From Flavobacterium sp. ASV13 (GTDB taxonomy: Bacteria > Bacteroidota > Bacteroidia > Flavobacteriales > Flavobacteriaceae), in the NCBI RefSeq assembly GCF_000745775.1, contig NZ_JQJY01000001.1:682001-746000 (forward strand): a stretch of 64,000 bases of DNA. Reading direction: 5' to 3'. The notes under the pieces were generated by a model. That model was given only the letters and a program-made list of their open reading frames with translations. It had not been told where the DNA came from and made no database searches. Every line of letters begins with the position of its first letter. The stretch's first letter is position 1. Below, piece by piece: positions 18,342 to 27,363 of the stretch. The translations under genes and the position numbers were made by a program.

Positions 18342-19800
18342 ATTTATATCGACATTAAGTATTGCTGTAATCCTGTTATTAACGTCTTGTTCAAAGGATG
18401 ATTATAAATTAGGAGGAGAAAAAACAGATCCGTTTTTGAGATTCAATTTTATGACCAAAAGCGACAATATACCTTTAGAATATCCGGCAATTAACGCTAA
18501 TCTTGTTCCGAAAAACAGTTTCGAAAACAAATCAGTAAAAACACTAAAAGTACCGGTTGCCTTAACTTCATTTTCATTAAAAAATGCGGTTACAGCTTAT
18601 TTCAGTGCTACTACAACCGGAAGCAGCGATGGTTTTAGCGTAAATCCTAAAACAGAACTTTCGTTTCTGCCAAATAAACTGAACGATACTATTTATGTTT
18701 CATTTGATAAAAGATGGAAAGAAAATCAAAGCATTACGCTAAAACTTGAAAGTACTTCTGATCCTGATATTCATATCGGAAATTTAAATACTGAAGCTTT
18801 AAATGATACTTTCAGAATCGATTTGGGGACTATTTCTACCAATTATACTTTTCCGGTCAGCAAAATTGATATCAAAGGAATTAAAGGAGAAGTTATCGAT
18901 TTTAAAGTCAATTTCCCAAATGGATTTTTTCCTTCAGAAATTGATAATCTTACCCTATTTAAATTCCTAAACGGATTTGAATATCAACTAACACATGATG
19001 ATTATGGCAATAACAGAAGTTCAATTACCTATCATTTAACGCTTTTAGAAGACATTCAGAATGACGATGTGTATTATGAAAGCACTATTTCGTTGAACAA
19101 TACAACAGATTATCCCGCGACGGGAAATACGATTTTGCAAATTGTAAAACCAATAAAATCTCCAAGAGATATTCTGGCAAATCCGGCATCAAAATTCTAC
19201 GATTTGTCGAATCAGTTTTACCTGACTTATGGCGAAAACTGGTTTGACAAAAGCGGCACTTGTGCATGGCAGGCTTTTAATGCATTTACATTTCCAGTTG
19301 TGGTTACAAAAGACAATCCAAATGCTATTTTATACAGCGATAAAGGCACAACAAATCCTAATGATGATATTTACCACGATGCTTTTAAAATTGGTTTTAA
19401 TGTAGCTTCAGGAACTTCGACTACCAATTCGTTTAATTTAAAAAGATGGTTTACTAACGAAAGTACAGCCGGAGCAAATTCGCCTGGATTCAATATAACC
19501 TCAGCATTAGAATTTTTTCCTGACAACGGAAACAGTAAAACTTCCGGAAAAGTACTTGTGATTCCGCAATTTATTACAATTGCCAGCACAACAAAAAGCA
19601 GTCATATTATTGCTATTTCAGGCGAAGGGGCTTACAAGGAAATAAGTACAGGTTTATTTGAAATTTCGTTTGAATTAAGGTTAACAAATGACGAATTATT
19701 TGGAGGAACTGCTACTTCGCAATACAAAATTTACAACAATAAAACGTATCCGAAATTAAATCCAATTGACGAGCCTTGTGCTAAAGAAGTAACTCTTTAA
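18328..19800 (+). CDS. Surface lipoprotein of the Sus-like locus (SusE-position), function unknown
   Basis: A 490-aa lipoprotein: signal peptide and lipobox LLTSC (Cys 21), then beta-rich sequence with no catalytic motif I recognise. Its position right after susD and its overlap with susD are what is expected of a SusE/F-like extra binding protein, though I see no SusE signature. The segments PASKFYDLSNQFYLTYG and DALEFFPDNGNS-like stretches do not identify a family. It presumably helps catch the ligand at the cell surface. Function is an inference from position only. Confidence 0.75.
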   Translation: MNRIKFISTLSIAVILLLTSCSKDDYKLGGEKTDPFLRFNFMTKSDNIPLEYPAINANLVPKNSFENKSVKTLKVPVALTSFSLKNAVTAYFSATTTGSSDGFSVNPKTELSFLPNKLNDTIYVSFDKRWKENQSITLKLESTSDPDIHIGNLNTEALNDTFRIDLGTISTNYTFPVSKIDIKGIKGEVIDFKVNFPNGFFPSEIDNLTLFKFLNGFEYQLTHDDYGNNRSSITYHLTLLEDIQNDDVYYESTISLNNTTDYPATGNTILQIVKPIKSPRDILANPASKFYDLSNQFYLTYGENWFDKSGTCAWQAFNAFTFPVVVTKDNPNAILYSDKGTTNPNDDIYHDAFKIGFNVASGTSTTNSFNLKRWFTNESTAGANSPGFNITSALEFFPDNGNSKTSGKVLVIPQFITIASTTKSSHIIAISGEGAYKEISTGLFEISFELRLTNDELFGGTATSQYKIYNNKTYPKLNPIDEPCAKEVTL

Positions 19801-19805
19801 TACAA

Positions 19806-19855
19806 AGTTTCAGGTTTCAGGTTTCAGGTTACCGCAAAACCTGAAACCTGAAACT
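19806..19855. repeat. GTTTCAG-type hairpin repeat
   Basis: AGTTTCAGGTTTCAGGTTT at 19806-19824 pairs perfectly with AAACCTGAAACCTGAAACT at 19837-19855, with a 12-nt loop. It starts 5 nt after the lipoprotein stop codon and may trim expression of the peroxidase and sulfatase genes. The same unit occurs nine times in tandem at 62484. Confidence 0.85.
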
Positions 19856-19892
19856 TGAAACAAATCATAAACAAAATCAAAAACAAGCAAAA

Positions 19893-21035
19893 TTGAAAAA
19901 ACTAATCTTTCCAATCCTTTTCCTGCTTTGCCTGACAGCTTATAAAAGTGTGGAAAATCCTGATTACATTGATATTCAGGAATTACGAAAACTCTATTCT
20001 GGTGGAGATTCTTCGAAATGGCCTGCTGCTGAATTGCATGAAAACGTAGATAAATCTAAATTTCAGGATATTGGCATGCTTCCGGCGGTGCCTTATCCAA
20101 CTTATAATCCATATTCGAAGGAAAAAGAAAGTTTGGGAAAGATTTTATTTTTTGATCCGAGATTATCGAAAAGTGGTCAGATTGCCTGTGCTTCCTGCCA
20201 TAATCCAGAATTAGGTTGGACGGATAATTTGACGCGTTCTTTTGGTCACGATCGCCAAACTGGAAAACGTAATTCTATGACTATTTTGAACTCAGCTTAT
20301 GCTACTTCTTTATTTTGGGATGGACGTGCTTCAAGTTTAGAAAATCAGACTCAATTTCCAGTAGCGGATCCTTTAGAAATGAATGAAAAACTGACGATTG
20401 CCGTTGATAAAATTGCCAAAATTAAAGGTTATAATTCATTGTTTATTTCGGCTTTTGGAGATAAAAAAGTGACTTTGGAAAGAATTCAATACGCAATTGC
20501 CACTTTTGAAAGATCAATCAATAGTCCGAAGAGTAAATTTGATCAGTTTGTAAGCGGAAAATCAGATGCTTTTACAGACTCACAAGTCAAAGGAATGCAT
20601 TTATTCCGAACAAAAGCACAATGTATCAATTGTCATAATACGCCTTATTTCAGCGATAATCAATTTCATAATGACGGACAGACTTTATTCGGAACAAAAA
20701 ATGAAGATTTTGGGCGTTATAATGTTACCAAAGATGAAAAAGACATTGGTAAATTCAGAACCCCGACACTTCGCGAAGCTGTAAACACAAAACCCTGGAT
20801 GCATCACGGACATTTTCCTTCTTTATTAGATGTTGTGGAATTGTACAATTTAGGAAATCCTTCTCCAGTTCAAAAAAAATATCTGGGTACGGCAAGAGAT
20901 TCTCTGATTCCAAAAGCAGATCCTATGCTTCGAAAATTAGATTTGAACAAAGAAGAAATCAACGACTTATTAGCCTTTATCGAAACTTTAAGTACGCCTA
21001 CAAGACGAATTATAGTTCCGGAAATGCCAAAATAA
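19893..21035 (+). CDS. Di-haem cytochrome c peroxidase / MauG-family protein
   Basis: A 380-aa exported di-haem protein with TTG as start codon; the reading frame begins with a signal peptide (KKLIFPILFLLCLTAY) and no ATG fits. Two haem c sites are seen: CASCH at 99-103 and CINCH near 247. Family motifs LGKILFFDPRLS, SCHNPELGWTD, NSMTILNSAY and FWDGRASSLENQ are present. The family reduces H2O2 or oxidises a partner (MauG). Here it sits 92 nt after the Sus-like lipoprotein gene and is followed by a terminator, so it closes that operon. Its substrate is unknown; a redox step on the imported compound is possible. Confidence 0.9.
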   Translation: MKKLIFPILFLLCLTAYKSVENPDYIDIQELRKLYSGGDSSKWPAAELHENVDKSKFQDIGMLPAVPYPTYNPYSKEKESLGKILFFDPRLSKSGQIACASCHNPELGWTDNLTRSFGHDRQTGKRNSMTILNSAYATSLFWDGRASSLENQTQFPVADPLEMNEKLTIAVDKIAKIKGYNSLFISAFGDKKVTLERIQYAIATFERSINSPKSKFDQFVSGKSDAFTDSQVKGMHLFRTKAQCINCHNTPYFSDNQFHNDGQTLFGTKNEDFGRYNVTKDEKDIGKFRTPTLREAVNTKPWMHHGHFPSLLDVVELYNLGNPSPVQKKYLGTARDSLIPKADPMLRKLDLNKEEINDLLAFIETLSTPTRRIIVPEMPK

Positions 21036-21083
21036 TTAAAATGTAAAAGTTCGTGAATATGCCCTAAAGTTCACAAATTTTCT

Positions 21084-21117
21084 AGCCTGTTTCGATAAAT
21101 GAAACAGGCTTTTTTAT
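21084..21117 (+). terminator. Rho-independent terminator
   Basis: Perfect stem AGCCTGTTTC / GAAACAGGCT with a 7-nt loop (21084-21110), followed by a T-rich tail. It ends the sigma-FecR-Sus-peroxidase transcript. Confidence 0.92.
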
Positions 21118-21138
21118 TTTTATTCCACGGTTTAAGGA

Positions 21139-21146
21139 TATATTTG
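21139..21146 (+). promoter_or_regulatory. Putative -7 promoter box of the sulfatase gene
   Basis: TATATTTG matches TAnnTTTG and lies 58 nt before the sulfatase ATG and directly after the terminator. It indicates that the sulfatase has its own promoter. The -33 element is not obvious. Confidence 0.5.
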
Positions 21147-21203
21147 TAGCCAACCAAACTTATACAAGCCATTACACTATTTAAAATCCTAAAACCACAA
21201 ATT

Positions 21204-22658
21204 ATGAAAAGAAGTTTCTTCTTAATGCTTCTTTTGGCAATTACTTCCTTTAGTATTGCACAAAGCAAAAACTCAAATGCCAAACCTAACATCATTATCA
21301 TCAACATGGATGATATGGGTTACGGCGACACCGAGCCTTATGGAATGACTGGCGTAAACACTCCTCATTTTAACCAAATCGCACAGGAAGGAATGCGATT
21401 TACTAATTTTAATGCCGGACAAGCCATTTGTACCGCATCAAGAGCAGCTTTATTGACAGGCTGTTATCCTAACCGAATCGGAATGTCAGGCGTATTGCTT
21501 CCGGGAGCAAAACGTGCATTAAATCCAAATGAAGAAACAATTGCTTCACTTTTAAAGAAAAACGGATATAAAACGGCTAATTATGGAAAATGGCATTTAG
21601 GTAACGAATTACCATATTGGCCAACAAATTATGGCTTTGATGAGTTTTATGGTATTCCTTATTCGCATGATGTTTGGCCAATTGATTATGATGGTTATTC
21701 AAAAGTTACAGATGTCAAAGACATGCGTTCGAGCTTCCCTCCGCTTCCGTTAATCAGCAATACAACCATTATTGATACAATTGAAAATATAAAAGATGCT
21801 TCAAAATTAACGACTCTTTTTACAGAAAAAGCAATTGGTTTTATCAAAAAAAATAAAAAAGATCCTTTCTTTTTATATCTCACGCACCCTTTGCCACACG
21901 CACCTTTGGCGGTTTCTGATAAATTTAAAGGGAAAAGTGATTTAGGACTTTTTGGCGATGTAATCATGGAACTGGATTGGTCTATTGGCGAAATAATGAA
22001 AACTTTAGATCAAGAGGGAATTGCTAAAAATACCGTTTTGATTTTAACCAGCGATAATGGTCCATGGTTGGTTTTTGGTGATAATGCTGGTTCTTCGGGT
22101 GGTTTTAGAGAAGGAAAATCAACAACTTGGGAAGGCGGCACGAGAGTTCCGTTCCTGATTCGTTGGCCCGGAAAAATAAATGCCGGAACTGTAAACAGCT
22201 CTTTAATGACAAACATGGATTTGCTGCCAACAATTTCAGCAATTACAGGAGCTTCATTACCAAAAAATCAAATTGACGGTTTGAATTTTCTTCCTTTGTT
22301 AACTGGAAAAACAGCTAATGGTCCAAGAGAGATTTTTTATTATTATTTTGGAGTTGGAAGCAACAATCTCGAAGCTATTCGATACAAACACTGGAAATTG
22401 GTTTTTCCTCATAAAGGCACTACTTACAATAAAAAATTGCAAGGAAAAGATGGACTTCGTGGTGAAGGCGCTTCCGCAGAATTTCCAATGGCGCTTTACG
22501 ATTTAGCGCATGATCCCGGAGAAGTTCGCGATGTTCAGCAATTGTATCCTGAAATTGTAGCACAAATTCAAAAAATTGCCGATACAGCTAGAGAAGATCT
22601 TGGTGATGATTTGAATCAAAAAGTGGGGAAAAATGTTAGAAAACCTGCTACATACTAA
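21204..22658 (+). CDS. Exported sulfatase (arylsulfatase family)
   Basis: A 484-aa sulfatase. Signal peptide is about 1-20 (SFSIAQ). Metal ligands are in MDDMGYGD (35-42). The formylglycine site is CTASRAALLTG, with C76 and R80, a C-x-A-x-R variant of the usual CxPxR, to be matured by a formylglycine-generating enzyme. Downstream motifs are YGKWHLGN, LTSDNGPW and GGTRVPF. It should cleave sulfate esters in the periplasm or at the surface. It has its own promoter box and strong terminator but sits next to the Sus-like operon, so a sulfated glycan or other sulfate ester is a plausible ligand of that operon. Confidence 0.93.
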   Translation: MKRSFFLMLLLAITSFSIAQSKNSNAKPNIIIINMDDMGYGDTEPYGMTGVNTPHFNQIAQEGMRFTNFNAGQAICTASRAALLTGCYPNRIGMSGVLLPGAKRALNPNEETIASLLKKNGYKTANYGKWHLGNELPYWPTNYGFDEFYGIPYSHDVWPIDYDGYSKVTDVKDMRSSFPPLPLISNTTIIDTIENIKDASKLTTLFTEKAIGFIKKNKKDPFFLYLTHPLPHAPLAVSDKFKGKSDLGLFGDVIMELDWSIGEIMKTLDQEGIAKNTVLILTSDNGPWLVFGDNAGSSGGFREGKSTTWEGGTRVPFLIRWPGKINAGTVNSSLMTNMDLLPTISAITGASLPKNQIDGLNFLPLLTGKTANGPREIFYYYFGVGSNNLEAIRYKHWKLVFPHKGTTYNKKLQGKDGLRGEGASAEFPMALYDLAHDPGEVRDVQQLYPEIVAQIQKIADTAREDLGDDLNQKVGKNVRKPATY

Positions 22659-22659
22659 A

Positions 22660-22693
22660 ACACAAAAGCCCGATAGTAATCGGGCTTTTGTGT
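22660..22693 (+). terminator. Rho-independent terminator after the sulfatase gene
   Basis: Perfect 15-bp stem ACACAAAAGCCCGAT / ATCGGGCTTTTGTGT with a 4-nt loop, starting 2 nt after the sulfatase stop codon. Confidence 0.92.
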
Positions 22694-22852
22694 TTAAACG
22701 CGAAGATTAGAAGAGGAAAATTTTTTCGATAATCTTACCACTATGATAGTTTGTCTTTTTGTAACTTTAATAAAACATTTAAAGATGCGATTTAACCCCA
22801 ATCAATAATTATTTACTATCCTTTCATTGACGCATAAAATAACGCCACATCC

Positions 22853-22880
22853 TTGATATCATTAGCATTTTTTAAATTTG
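22853..22880 (+). promoter_or_regulatory. Putative Bacteroidota-type promoter of the VOC gene
   Basis: TTG at 22853-22855, a 17-nt spacer and TAAATTTG at 22873-22880 fit the consensus TTG-N17-23-TAnnTTTG. The box lies 46 nt before the ATG. Confidence 0.6.
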
Positions 22881-22926
22881 TCTGTCACGCTAAAGAAGCT
22901 TTTTTCTTTTATAAAAAATTACTGCC

Positions 22927-23577
22927 ATGAGAATAGATCAGATACAAATTAAAACAAACGATATTCAAAAAACGAAAGCATTTTATCAGAACCTTTTTGG
23001 GCTTTTTATTCTGGAAAATGATCAAAAATCCATAACGTTTCAGGCTGGAACTTCTATTTTAAAATTTATTGAAGATCTCGAATTTAATTCCATATACCAT
23101 TTTGCTTTTAATATTCCTGAAAATCAGCTTGAAGAAGCTATTCAATGGTGTCAGGACAAAGTTGATTTAATTGTTTTGGATGACAAAAGTGTCGTTACTC
23201 ATTTTGAAAATTGGAATGCACATTCTATTTATTTCTTCGATCACAATGGAAATTTACTGGAATTCATTGCCAGACATGACCTTAATAACGAACAACTTGG
23301 TGAATTCAGCTCTGCTTCCATTTTAAACATATGTGAAATCGGAATTGTTACTGAAAGTCCATTAAAATTAGGAAACCAATTAATTGAAGAACACGGATTG
23401 CATTTCTTTTCTCAAAATACAAATACAGAAAAATTCGCGGCAATTGGCGATCATGAAGGATTATTGATTCTGGTGCAACCCAATCGAAATTGGTATCCAA
23501 CTCAAATTCCTTCTGAAAGTAATCCAGTGAAAATATCACTGGAAAACAATGAAAACTTAATTGAATTACATCTATAA
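22927..23577 (+). CDS. VOC (glyoxalase/dioxygenase superfamily) protein
   Basis: A 216-aa cytosolic protein of the vicinal-oxygen-chelate fold. The first module (about 1-115) begins IDQIQIKTNDIQKTKAFYQNLFGL and ends with SIYFFDHNGNLLEFIAR, the usual metal-site strands. The second half (about 130-216) is a weaker copy of the same module. The enzymatic activity cannot be read from the sequence. Single gene with its own promoter. Confidence 0.85.
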   Translation: MRIDQIQIKTNDIQKTKAFYQNLFGLFILENDQKSITFQAGTSILKFIEDLEFNSIYHFAFNIPENQLEEAIQWCQDKVDLIVLDDKSVVTHFENWNAHSIYFFDHNGNLLEFIARHDLNNEQLGEFSSASILNICEIGIVTESPLKLGNQLIEEHGLHFFSQNTNTEKFAAIGDHEGLLILVQPNRNWYPTQIPSESNPVKISLENNENLIELHL

Positions 23578-23660
23578 ATAACTCCATATCAAACAGATAA
23601 AAATATAATTTGTATTTTAATCACAGCAAAAAAACATTTATAATATAGTTTTTAAAGTGT

Positions 23661-24932
23661 ATGAAAAGATACTTCTTCCTCACCTTATTATTTTGGAGCT
23701 TTCACGTTTCTAAGGCGCAAACCAATCTCGCATATGAAAAATTAATCGCAGAAGCTTCTTTACTTCATCTTCAAAAAGATTATAAAAACGCTATTTTAAA
23801 ACTAGAAAAGGCTTTTTTGCTTAAAGAACCTGATGCGCTAAATGCTTATAAAGCTGCGGGAATGTATTCGTTAGCTCAAAATCAAGCGGAAGCTTTTAAA
23901 TATTTAAATATAGCTCTAAATAAAGGATGGACTGAAGCAGAGCAACTTTCCATAGATCCGTATTTTGATTTTTTACGTGCTAAATATCCATATACGTGGA
24001 AAACGATTAAACAAAAAGCAGAATTGAAAGAGCAGCAATATGAAAAGAAATTAAAACTTCCAGAATTGCGAAAACAAATCAATGCAATGGGAATTGCAGA
24101 TCAGAAAATTAGATATTGGAAAATACAAACTTCTGATCCTGCTCTATTGAATGATTTACAGCAGAAAATTAATGACTTAGATTTTAAAAATCTTTCGACA
24201 GCAAAAGAGATTCTGAAAACCAACGGTTGGCCAAAAATATCAGAAATAGGAAAAGATGGTGCTCATAATTTCTGGCTAATTGTTCAGCATGCAGATCAGG
24301 ATATTTTATTCCAAAAAACAGCTTTACATGAAATGGATAAATTAAAAGGGACGAAAGAATTGGATATGGAAAACTATGCTTTTTTGTATGACCGAGTGCA
24401 ATGCAATCTCAATTATAAACAAGTTTACGGAACGCAGGTAAATTGGACACAAAATGGGAAAGCTTCAAGTTTTAGAGGCATAATTAAAGAAAATGAAGCT
24501 GATAAAAGAAGAAATGAATTTGGACTTCTTCCTTTAAAAATTTATGCTTTAAATTATGGTTTTAAATACACGATTCCAACAGCTGAAGAAGCGTCAAAAA
24601 AGGATAAAAAAGATGCGGAGAGTACATCAAATCTAATAAATGAGGCTAAAAAGTATTATGAGACAAAAGAGTTTCAGAAAGTATATGATAATTATAATAA
24701 TGCGTCCATGATTTTAGGTGGAATGACAAGTGAACAAAATTTTGAAGCTTCTGAACTGTTTGCAAAAATTTACAATGAAACTCGTGACGAACAGTACAGA
24801 AGCATTTCTTTAGATTTTTTAAATTTGAATTATCTCAGAGGAGATTTGGACAAAAAAATACTCTTATCAAATAAAGAATTTAATACATTTTATTCTGAAA
24901 AAAGATGGAATGATATTGTTGATTCTTTATGA
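23661..24932 (+). CDS. Exported DUF6624 protein with TPR-like N-terminus
   Basis: A 423-aa protein with a signal peptide (1-19, ending SKAQ). A TPR-like helical part covers about 20-110. The DUF6624 pattern covers about 145-310: DQKIRYWKIQ, NGWPKISEIGKDGAHNFWLIVQHAD (quoted in part as GWPKISEIG and QHAD), YAFLYDRVQ, KQVYGTQV and RRNEFGLLPLKIY. A C-terminal helical part follows. The family role is unknown. It converges with the zinc ATPase gene, leaving only 4 nt between the stop codons. Confidence 0.75.
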   Translation: MKRYFFLTLLFWSFHVSKAQTNLAYEKLIAEASLLHLQKDYKNAILKLEKAFLLKEPDALNAYKAAGMYSLAQNQAEAFKYLNIALNKGWTEAEQLSIDPYFDFLRAKYPYTWKTIKQKAELKEQQYEKKLKLPELRKQINAMGIADQKIRYWKIQTSDPALLNDLQQKINDLDFKNLSTAKEILKTNGWPKISEIGKDGAHNFWLIVQHADQDILFQKTALHEMDKLKGTKELDMENYAFLYDRVQCNLNYKQVYGTQVNWTQNGKASSFRGIIKENEADKRRNEFGLLPLKIYALNYGFKYTIPTAEEASKKDKKDAESTSNLINEAKKYYETKEFQKVYDNYNNASMILGGMTSEQNFEASELFAKIYNETRDEQYRSISLDFLNLNYLRGDLDKKILLSNKEFNTFYSEKRWNDIVDSL

Positions 24933-24936
24933 TACT

Positions 24937-26937
24937 CTAAAACTTCATTCTCTGAATTCTCACGGCATTCAAAATTGCTAACAGCGCCACTCCAACGTCA
25001 GCAAAAACAGCTTCCCACATAGTTGCTAGTCCGCCCGCGCCAAGAATTAAAACAAAAGCTTTTACAGCAAATGCCAGTATAATATTCTGCCAGACAATTT
25101 TTTTAGTCTGTTTTCCAATGTTAATCGCCATTGGAATCTTACTTGGTTTATCATCCTGAATTACAATATCTGCGGTTTCAATAGTGGCATCGCTTCCTAA
25201 ACCTCCCATTGCAATTCCAACTGTGCTGAGCGCAATTACAGGCGCATCGTTAACACCATCACCAACAAATGCGACTGTTTCATTTTTGGCTTTAATTTCG
25301 TTTACCTTATTGACTTTATCTTCGGGAAGTAAATCTCCAAATGATTTTGTAATTCCAAGTTTATCAGCAACAAATTGCACTACATTGGTTTTATCACCAC
25401 TTAGCATGGTTAGTTTGACACCTAAAGATTTTAGTTTTGAAACCGTTTCTTTTGCATCCTCCTTAATTTCATCTGCAATCGTTAAATATCCGGCAAATTT
25501 TCCGTCGTAAGCAATCGCAATTGTGGTATAAACTATTGCTGACGGATCAATATCAAACGGAATACTATATTTATCCAAAAGTTTGAAGTTTCCAACATGA
25601 AGCTCTTTTCCGTTAAAAGAAGCTTTTAAACCATGTCCTGCAATTTCTTCAATATCTTTCAATTCTACAGAAGAATCAATTGGTCCGACATGATTATGAA
25701 TTGCAGTTGCCACAGGATGAGTACTTCGGCTTTCTAAGGCATTTACAATTTTCAGAATTTCTTCTTTATCAAATTCAGTTTTTATAATAACTTCCTGAAC
25801 TTTAAAAACACCTTCTGTCATTGTTCCGGTTTTATCAACCACCACATTCTGGATTGTCGAAATACTGTCCAGGAAATTACTTCCTTTAAACAGAATTCCG
25901 TTTTTACTTGCAGCGCCGATTCCTCCAAAATACCCAAGCGGAATACTGATAACCAGTGCACAAGGACAAGAAATAACCAAGAAAACCAAAGCTCTGTATA
26001 ACCAGTCGCTAAAAACGTAATTGTCTACGAAAAGCATCGGAACCAAGCAAATTGCGATTGCTAAATAGACTACAATTGGCGTATAAATTTTAGCAAACTT
26101 TCTGATGAACAATTCCGCAGGAGCTTTTTTGGTTGTAGCATTTTGTACCAGTTCCAAAATTTTAGATAATTTACTGTCGTTGTAAGCGGTTGTAACTTTT
26201 ACTTCAGCAATCGTATTTCCGTTTATCATTCCTGCCAAAACAGTTTCACCTTTCTTCTTGGTATCAGGTTTACTTTCTCCTGTTAAAGCTGCTGTATTAA
26301 ACGAAGCAGAATCAGATAATAATTCGCCATCTAAGCCTAATTTTTCACCCGCTTTCAGCTGAATAATCGCTCCTATCTTAACGTCTTTTGCCTTTACTTT
26401 TACAGCAACATTATTTTCTAAAATCGTAACCTCATCGGGACGCTGGTCTAGCAAACTCTTAATACTCGATTTCGCCCGATTTACTGCCATTCCCTGAAAA
26501 GTTTCTCCAATTGTATAAAACAACATAACTGCAACACCTTCTGGATATTGACCAATTGCAAAAGCACCAATTGTTGCAATACACATTAGGAAAAATTCAG
26601 AGAAAACATCGCCTTTTACAATGCTTTCATAAGCTTCTTTCAAAACTGGAATCCCAACCGGAAGATAAGCAATAATGTACCACGCAATTCTGATATATCC
26701 TGTAAACCAGTTTTGAGGATAATAGTTGTCAAATCCAATTCCGATAATCAATAAAACAAGGGAAATTATGGACGGCATAAATAGTTTAAAAAGCCCGCCC
26801 TCAGTATTGTGTTCATGATCATGACCTCCGTGATCGTGCCCGCCATTTTCTGAATGTACTGGTTCATCGTGCGAGCAACAGCAGGAAGGTTTGGGCTTGC
26901 TTTTTGTATTTTTTACTTCTTTATCTTGATGTATCAT
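24937..26937 (-). CDS. zntA: ZntA/CadA-type heavy-metal P1B-ATPase
   Basis: Inner-membrane ATPase exporting Zn(II)/Cd(II)/Pb(II). Seen: TM motif SCPCALVI, phosphorylation loop DKTGTMTEG, THPVA, and GDGVNDAP. The late helices carry AVKAFV and DVGVALLAILNAVR, the Lys and Asp that mark the P1B-2 (zinc) group. Instead of an HMA domain, the N-terminus has CCCSHDE and a HDHGGHDHEH run. I chose the ATG giving MIHQDKEVK (666 aa). The longer frame starts at a TTG inside a GTTTCAA repeat and is unlikely. It lies downstream of the czcB-like gene, across a 426-nt repeat-filled gap. Confidence 0.93.
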   Translation of the reverse strand: MIHQDKEVKNTKSKPKPSCCCSHDEPVHSENGGHDHGGHDHEHNTEGGLFKLFMPSIISLVLLIIGIGFDNYYPQNWFTGYIRIAWYIIAYLPVGIPVLKEAYESIVKGDVFSEFFLMCIATIGAFAIGQYPEGVAVMLFYTIGETFQGMAVNRAKSSIKSLLDQRPDEVTILENNVAVKVKAKDVKIGAIIQLKAGEKLGLDGELLSDSASFNTAALTGESKPDTKKKGETVLAGMINGNTIAEVKVTTAYNDSKLSKILELVQNATTKKAPAELFIRKFAKIYTPIVVYLAIAICLVPMLFVDNYVFSDWLYRALVFLVISCPCALVISIPLGYFGGIGAASKNGILFKGSNFLDSISTIQNVVVDKTGTMTEGVFKVQEVIIKTEFDKEEILKIVNALESRSTHPVATAIHNHVGPIDSSVELKDIEEIAGHGLKASFNGKELHVGNFKLLDKYSIPFDIDPSAIVYTTIAIAYDGKFAGYLTIADEIKEDAKETVSKLKSLGVKLTMLSGDKTNVVQFVADKLGITKSFGDLLPEDKVNKVNEIKAKNETVAFVGDGVNDAPVIALSTVGIAMGGLGSDATIETADIVIQDDKPSKIPMAINIGKQTKKIVWQNIILAFAVKAFVLILGAGGLATMWEAVFADVGVALLAILNAVRIQRMKF

Positions 26938-27073
26938 TTTTTGAGTTTCAAGTTTCAAGTTTCAGGTTTTAGTAGCACCGAAACTTTGTTTAAATAATGT
27001 TCTAAATTTAAGCATTTTGTAGCAAAGTTTATAGCCGTAAAGGCACTAAGACACAAAGTTTTTAAGGTTGAAA

Positions 27074-27309
27074 GGAGTTACTCTCGCAAAGGCGCGAAGC
27101 CGCAAAGTTTTTCAATTGAATTGCCTCAAGCTTTAGCTGGAGGATTATAATAAAAACAAAGAAGGCTTTAGCCTAAAATCGCAAGTTTGGCTAAAGCCAA
27201 TTACAATCTTATTAAGCACCTCCAGCTAAAGCTGGAGGCAACTCAAATTAATCTTATAAAATCTGTATAAAAAAACTTTGCGACTTCGCGCCTTTGCGAG
27301 ATTAACTCC
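27074..27309. repeat. Nested composite of three inverted-repeat families
   Basis: Outer arms: 27074-27112 and 27271-27309 are 39-bp near-perfect complements (GGAGTTA, CTCGCAAAGGCGCGAAG). Middle arms: 27121-27143 against 27219-27241 (CCTCCAGCTAAAGCTGGAGG type). Inner arms: GGCTTTAGCC at 27164-27173 against GGCTAAAGCC at 27189-27198. The whole lies in the 426-nt gap (26938-27363) between the czcB- and zntA-like genes. That gap also has a GTTTCAA run at 26942-26970 and a CTTAG-type run at 27318-27355. No gene is present. Confidence 0.85.
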
Positions 27310-27363
27310 TGCAAAAAAACTTAGCAACTTAGCATCTCAGAACCTTAGCCCCTTTAAAAAAAA

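Noticed and set aside
26938..26958. Seven-residue N-terminal extension (MKLETQK) of the ZntA-like ATPase
   Set aside because: It would start at TTG and is encoded by a GTTTCAA repeat; the following ATG gives a normal N-terminus.
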